Shown: positions 63,091 to 64,000 of the stretch, one piece after another | How positions within the stretch are numbered: position 1 is the first letter of the stretch | Layout: every line of letters starts with the position of its first letter | NCBI GenBank assembly: GCA_963708775.1 | Contig: CAVPTI010000010.1 | Coordinates: forward strand, 248,001-312,000 | Reading direction: 5' to 3' | Origin: JAGVSR01 sp963708775 | GTDB lineage: Bacteria > Pseudomonadota > Alphaproteobacteria > Rhizobiales > Hyphomicrobiaceae | DNA length: 64,000 bases | Position numbers and translations under genes: made by a program | The notes under the pieces: model-generated | The model's database searches: none | The model's input: only the letters and a program-made list of their open reading frames with translations | Told to the model about the DNA's origin: nothing

Positions 63091-63707
63091 GAACGAACCT
63101 CATCTGTCATGACTTCGCTTGCTGGATCGTGATGAGGTAATTCACCGGTTTTGGAAAAGTGCGCGGCGACCTGCAGAAATCGGAAGCTCATGAGAAACGA
63201 GCCAAGTGGCAGGCACAGATAAACGAACCACATCGGCGCTTCGAGAACCGCAGAAACCTGTCCCGAATGAAACAAGTGCGCAACGAGACGCGCGCCGAGC
63301 CACCCGACGAATGCAGTGAAGAGAGCTCCACAGAACAGCCCGAATAAAACAAGCCGGTGCCGCCACTCCGGCCTCAGCCGGTTGACCAGAATGTCGACGC
63401 CGACGTGGATGCCGGTGCGCACGCCATAAGCTGCGCCGAACTTCGCCATCCACACGAAAAGATAGATGCACAGCTCCTGCGCCCACGTGAGCCGAATCGA
63501 GAGAAGCCAGAAATAGATCGTGCGCAACGTCGCAGACAGCCCCGGATAACCCGCGTCGCGCGCCCAGACGACAAAGCCACCCAAATGCGACAGCGAGTAG
63601 CGATGCACCACCGCTACGAAGATCACCAAAGTCGCAAGCCCCATGAGCGTCGCGATGAGGTTTTCCTCCAGCCGGTCGAGCCAACGCAGGCCGGGTCCCG
63701 ATGTCAT
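63087..63707 (-). CDS. TRAP transporter small permease (DctQ family)
   Basis: The protein of 206 residues has four predicted membrane helices and the DctQ-type segment LTWAQELCIYLFVWMAKFGAAYGVRTGIHVGVDIL. It also has an extra loop between helices one and two (residues about 40-65), as seen in longer DctQ proteins. ATG 63707 overlaps the stop of the upstream binding-protein gene as ATGA; the frame is open to 63806 but would overlap that gene further. It joins the large permease in one operon. Confidence 0.9.
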   Translation of the reverse strand: MTSGPGLRWLDRLEENLIATLMGLATLVIFVAVVHRYSLSHLGGFVVWARDAGYPGLSATLRTIYFWLLSIRLTWAQELCIYLFVWMAKFGAAYGVRTGIHVGVDILVNRLRPEWRHRLVLFGLFCGALFTAFVGWLGARLVAHLFHSGQVSAVLEAPMWFVYLCLPLGSFLMSFRFLQVAAHFSKTGELPHHDPASEVMTDEVRS

Positions 63708-64000
63708 GACTTGGGCCTCGCCAACTCGGCTTCGATACGGCGCAGCAGATCCGCGCCAACGCGGTCGGCCATGCGCGCACGCACAGGCAACAGGGCCGCC
63801 TCCCAAGCCGCAAGCTCTTCGGCATCAGGCTCATGAAAGACAGTTTTCCCGCTCGTGATCATCGCTGCGAGCGCTTCGTTGTTTTCCCTTTCCGCTTCGG
63901 CATTGGCGAACGGCGTGGCTTCGCGCACAGCGCGCTGGAGCGCTTCGCGGATATCCAGCGGCAGGCGATTCCAGAAATCGCGATTGACGATGAGCGCGTA
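63704..64000 (-). CDS. TRAP transporter substrate-binding protein (DctP family), C-terminal part
   Basis: Only the last 98 codons lie in the window; the gene continues past its right edge. The visible sequence includes VNRDFWNRLPLDIREALQRAVREATPFANAEAE, the usual final helices of DctP-type binding proteins, then TVFHEPDAEELAAWEAALLPVRARM. This gives the gene order dctP-dctQ-dctM on the minus strand, with overlapping stop and start codons. The binding site, and so the substrate, is outside the window. Confidence 0.9.
   Translation of the reverse strand, partial: YALIVNRDFWNRLPLDIREALQRAVREATPFANAEAERENNEALAAMITSGKTVFHEPDAEELAAWEAALLPVRARMADRVGADLLRRIEAELARPKS

Noticed and set aside
1..64000. 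CRISPR arrays, insertion sequences or prophage
   Set aside because: No regularly spaced repeats, transposase, integrase or phage structural genes are seen on either strand.

Overview
The window reads as ordinary chromosome of a Hyphomicrobium-like methylotrophic alphaproteobacterium (Hyphomicrobiales). The strongest evidence is a complete run of C1-assimilation genes of the serine cycle at 54.2-61.7 kb: sgaA (serine-glyoxylate aminotransferase), mcl (malyl-CoA lyase), mtkA and mtkB (malate thiokinase) and ppc (PEP carboxylase). Supporting it are a CenR/OtpR-type response regulator, dapF/ftsY/yciB in alphaproteobacterial order, a phasin gene for polyhydroxyalkanoate granules, and high GC with C/G-ending codons. 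The species is inferred; no marker gene settles it. I see no insertion sequence, prophage, integron or CRISPR array.

Layout. 0-8.4 kb: Fic enzyme overlapping a YggS-type PLP protein, an unknown protein, dapC, ftsK, lolA. 8.4-15 kb: a candidate small RNA, a cyclic-nucleotide-binding protein, cenR, an L,D-transpeptidase, the glnK-amtB ammonium operon, tesB and a Ubi-type hydroxylase. 15-20 kb: an ffh-rpsP-rimM ribosome/SRP block with extra genes between its members and no trmD-rplS next to it. 20-34 kb: EF-hand lipoprotein, PQQ sugar dehydrogenase, dapF, ftsY, two YciB paralogues, MarR regulator, asd, MOSC protein, leuB, gpmA, dapB, ppa. dapC, dapF, asd and dapB make this stretch rich in lysine/diaminopimelate genes. 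34-46 kb: phasin, Pif1/RecD-like helicase, typA, type II NADH dehydrogenase, then pheT, pheS, rplT, rpmI, cspA and infA. 46-54 kb: orphan solute-binding protein, glycosyltransferase, tRNA-Gly(CCC), radical SAM protein, mscL, DUF4212 plus Na+/solute symporter, and a LuxR-type regulator whose receiver lacks its phosphorylatable Asp. 54-64 kb: the serine-cycle operon, then a convergent TRAP transporter that runs off the right edge.

In the serine cycle these genes act in sequence: SgaA makes hydroxypyruvate from serine and glyoxylate, Ppc carboxylates PEP to oxaloacetate, MtkAB activates malate to malyl-CoA, and Mcl splits it to acetyl-CoA and glyoxylate. hprA, mtdA, fch and glyA are not in the window.

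A quality warning matters for every reader. Six genes carry frameshifts that the flanking protein sequence lets one repair: ftsY, a DUF4337 gene, pheT, pheS (at least seven indels), rpmI and ppc. Four or five of these are normally essential and ppc is central to this metabolism. Assembly or base-calling indels, concentrated at 42.3-45.1 kb, are far more likely than real gene death.
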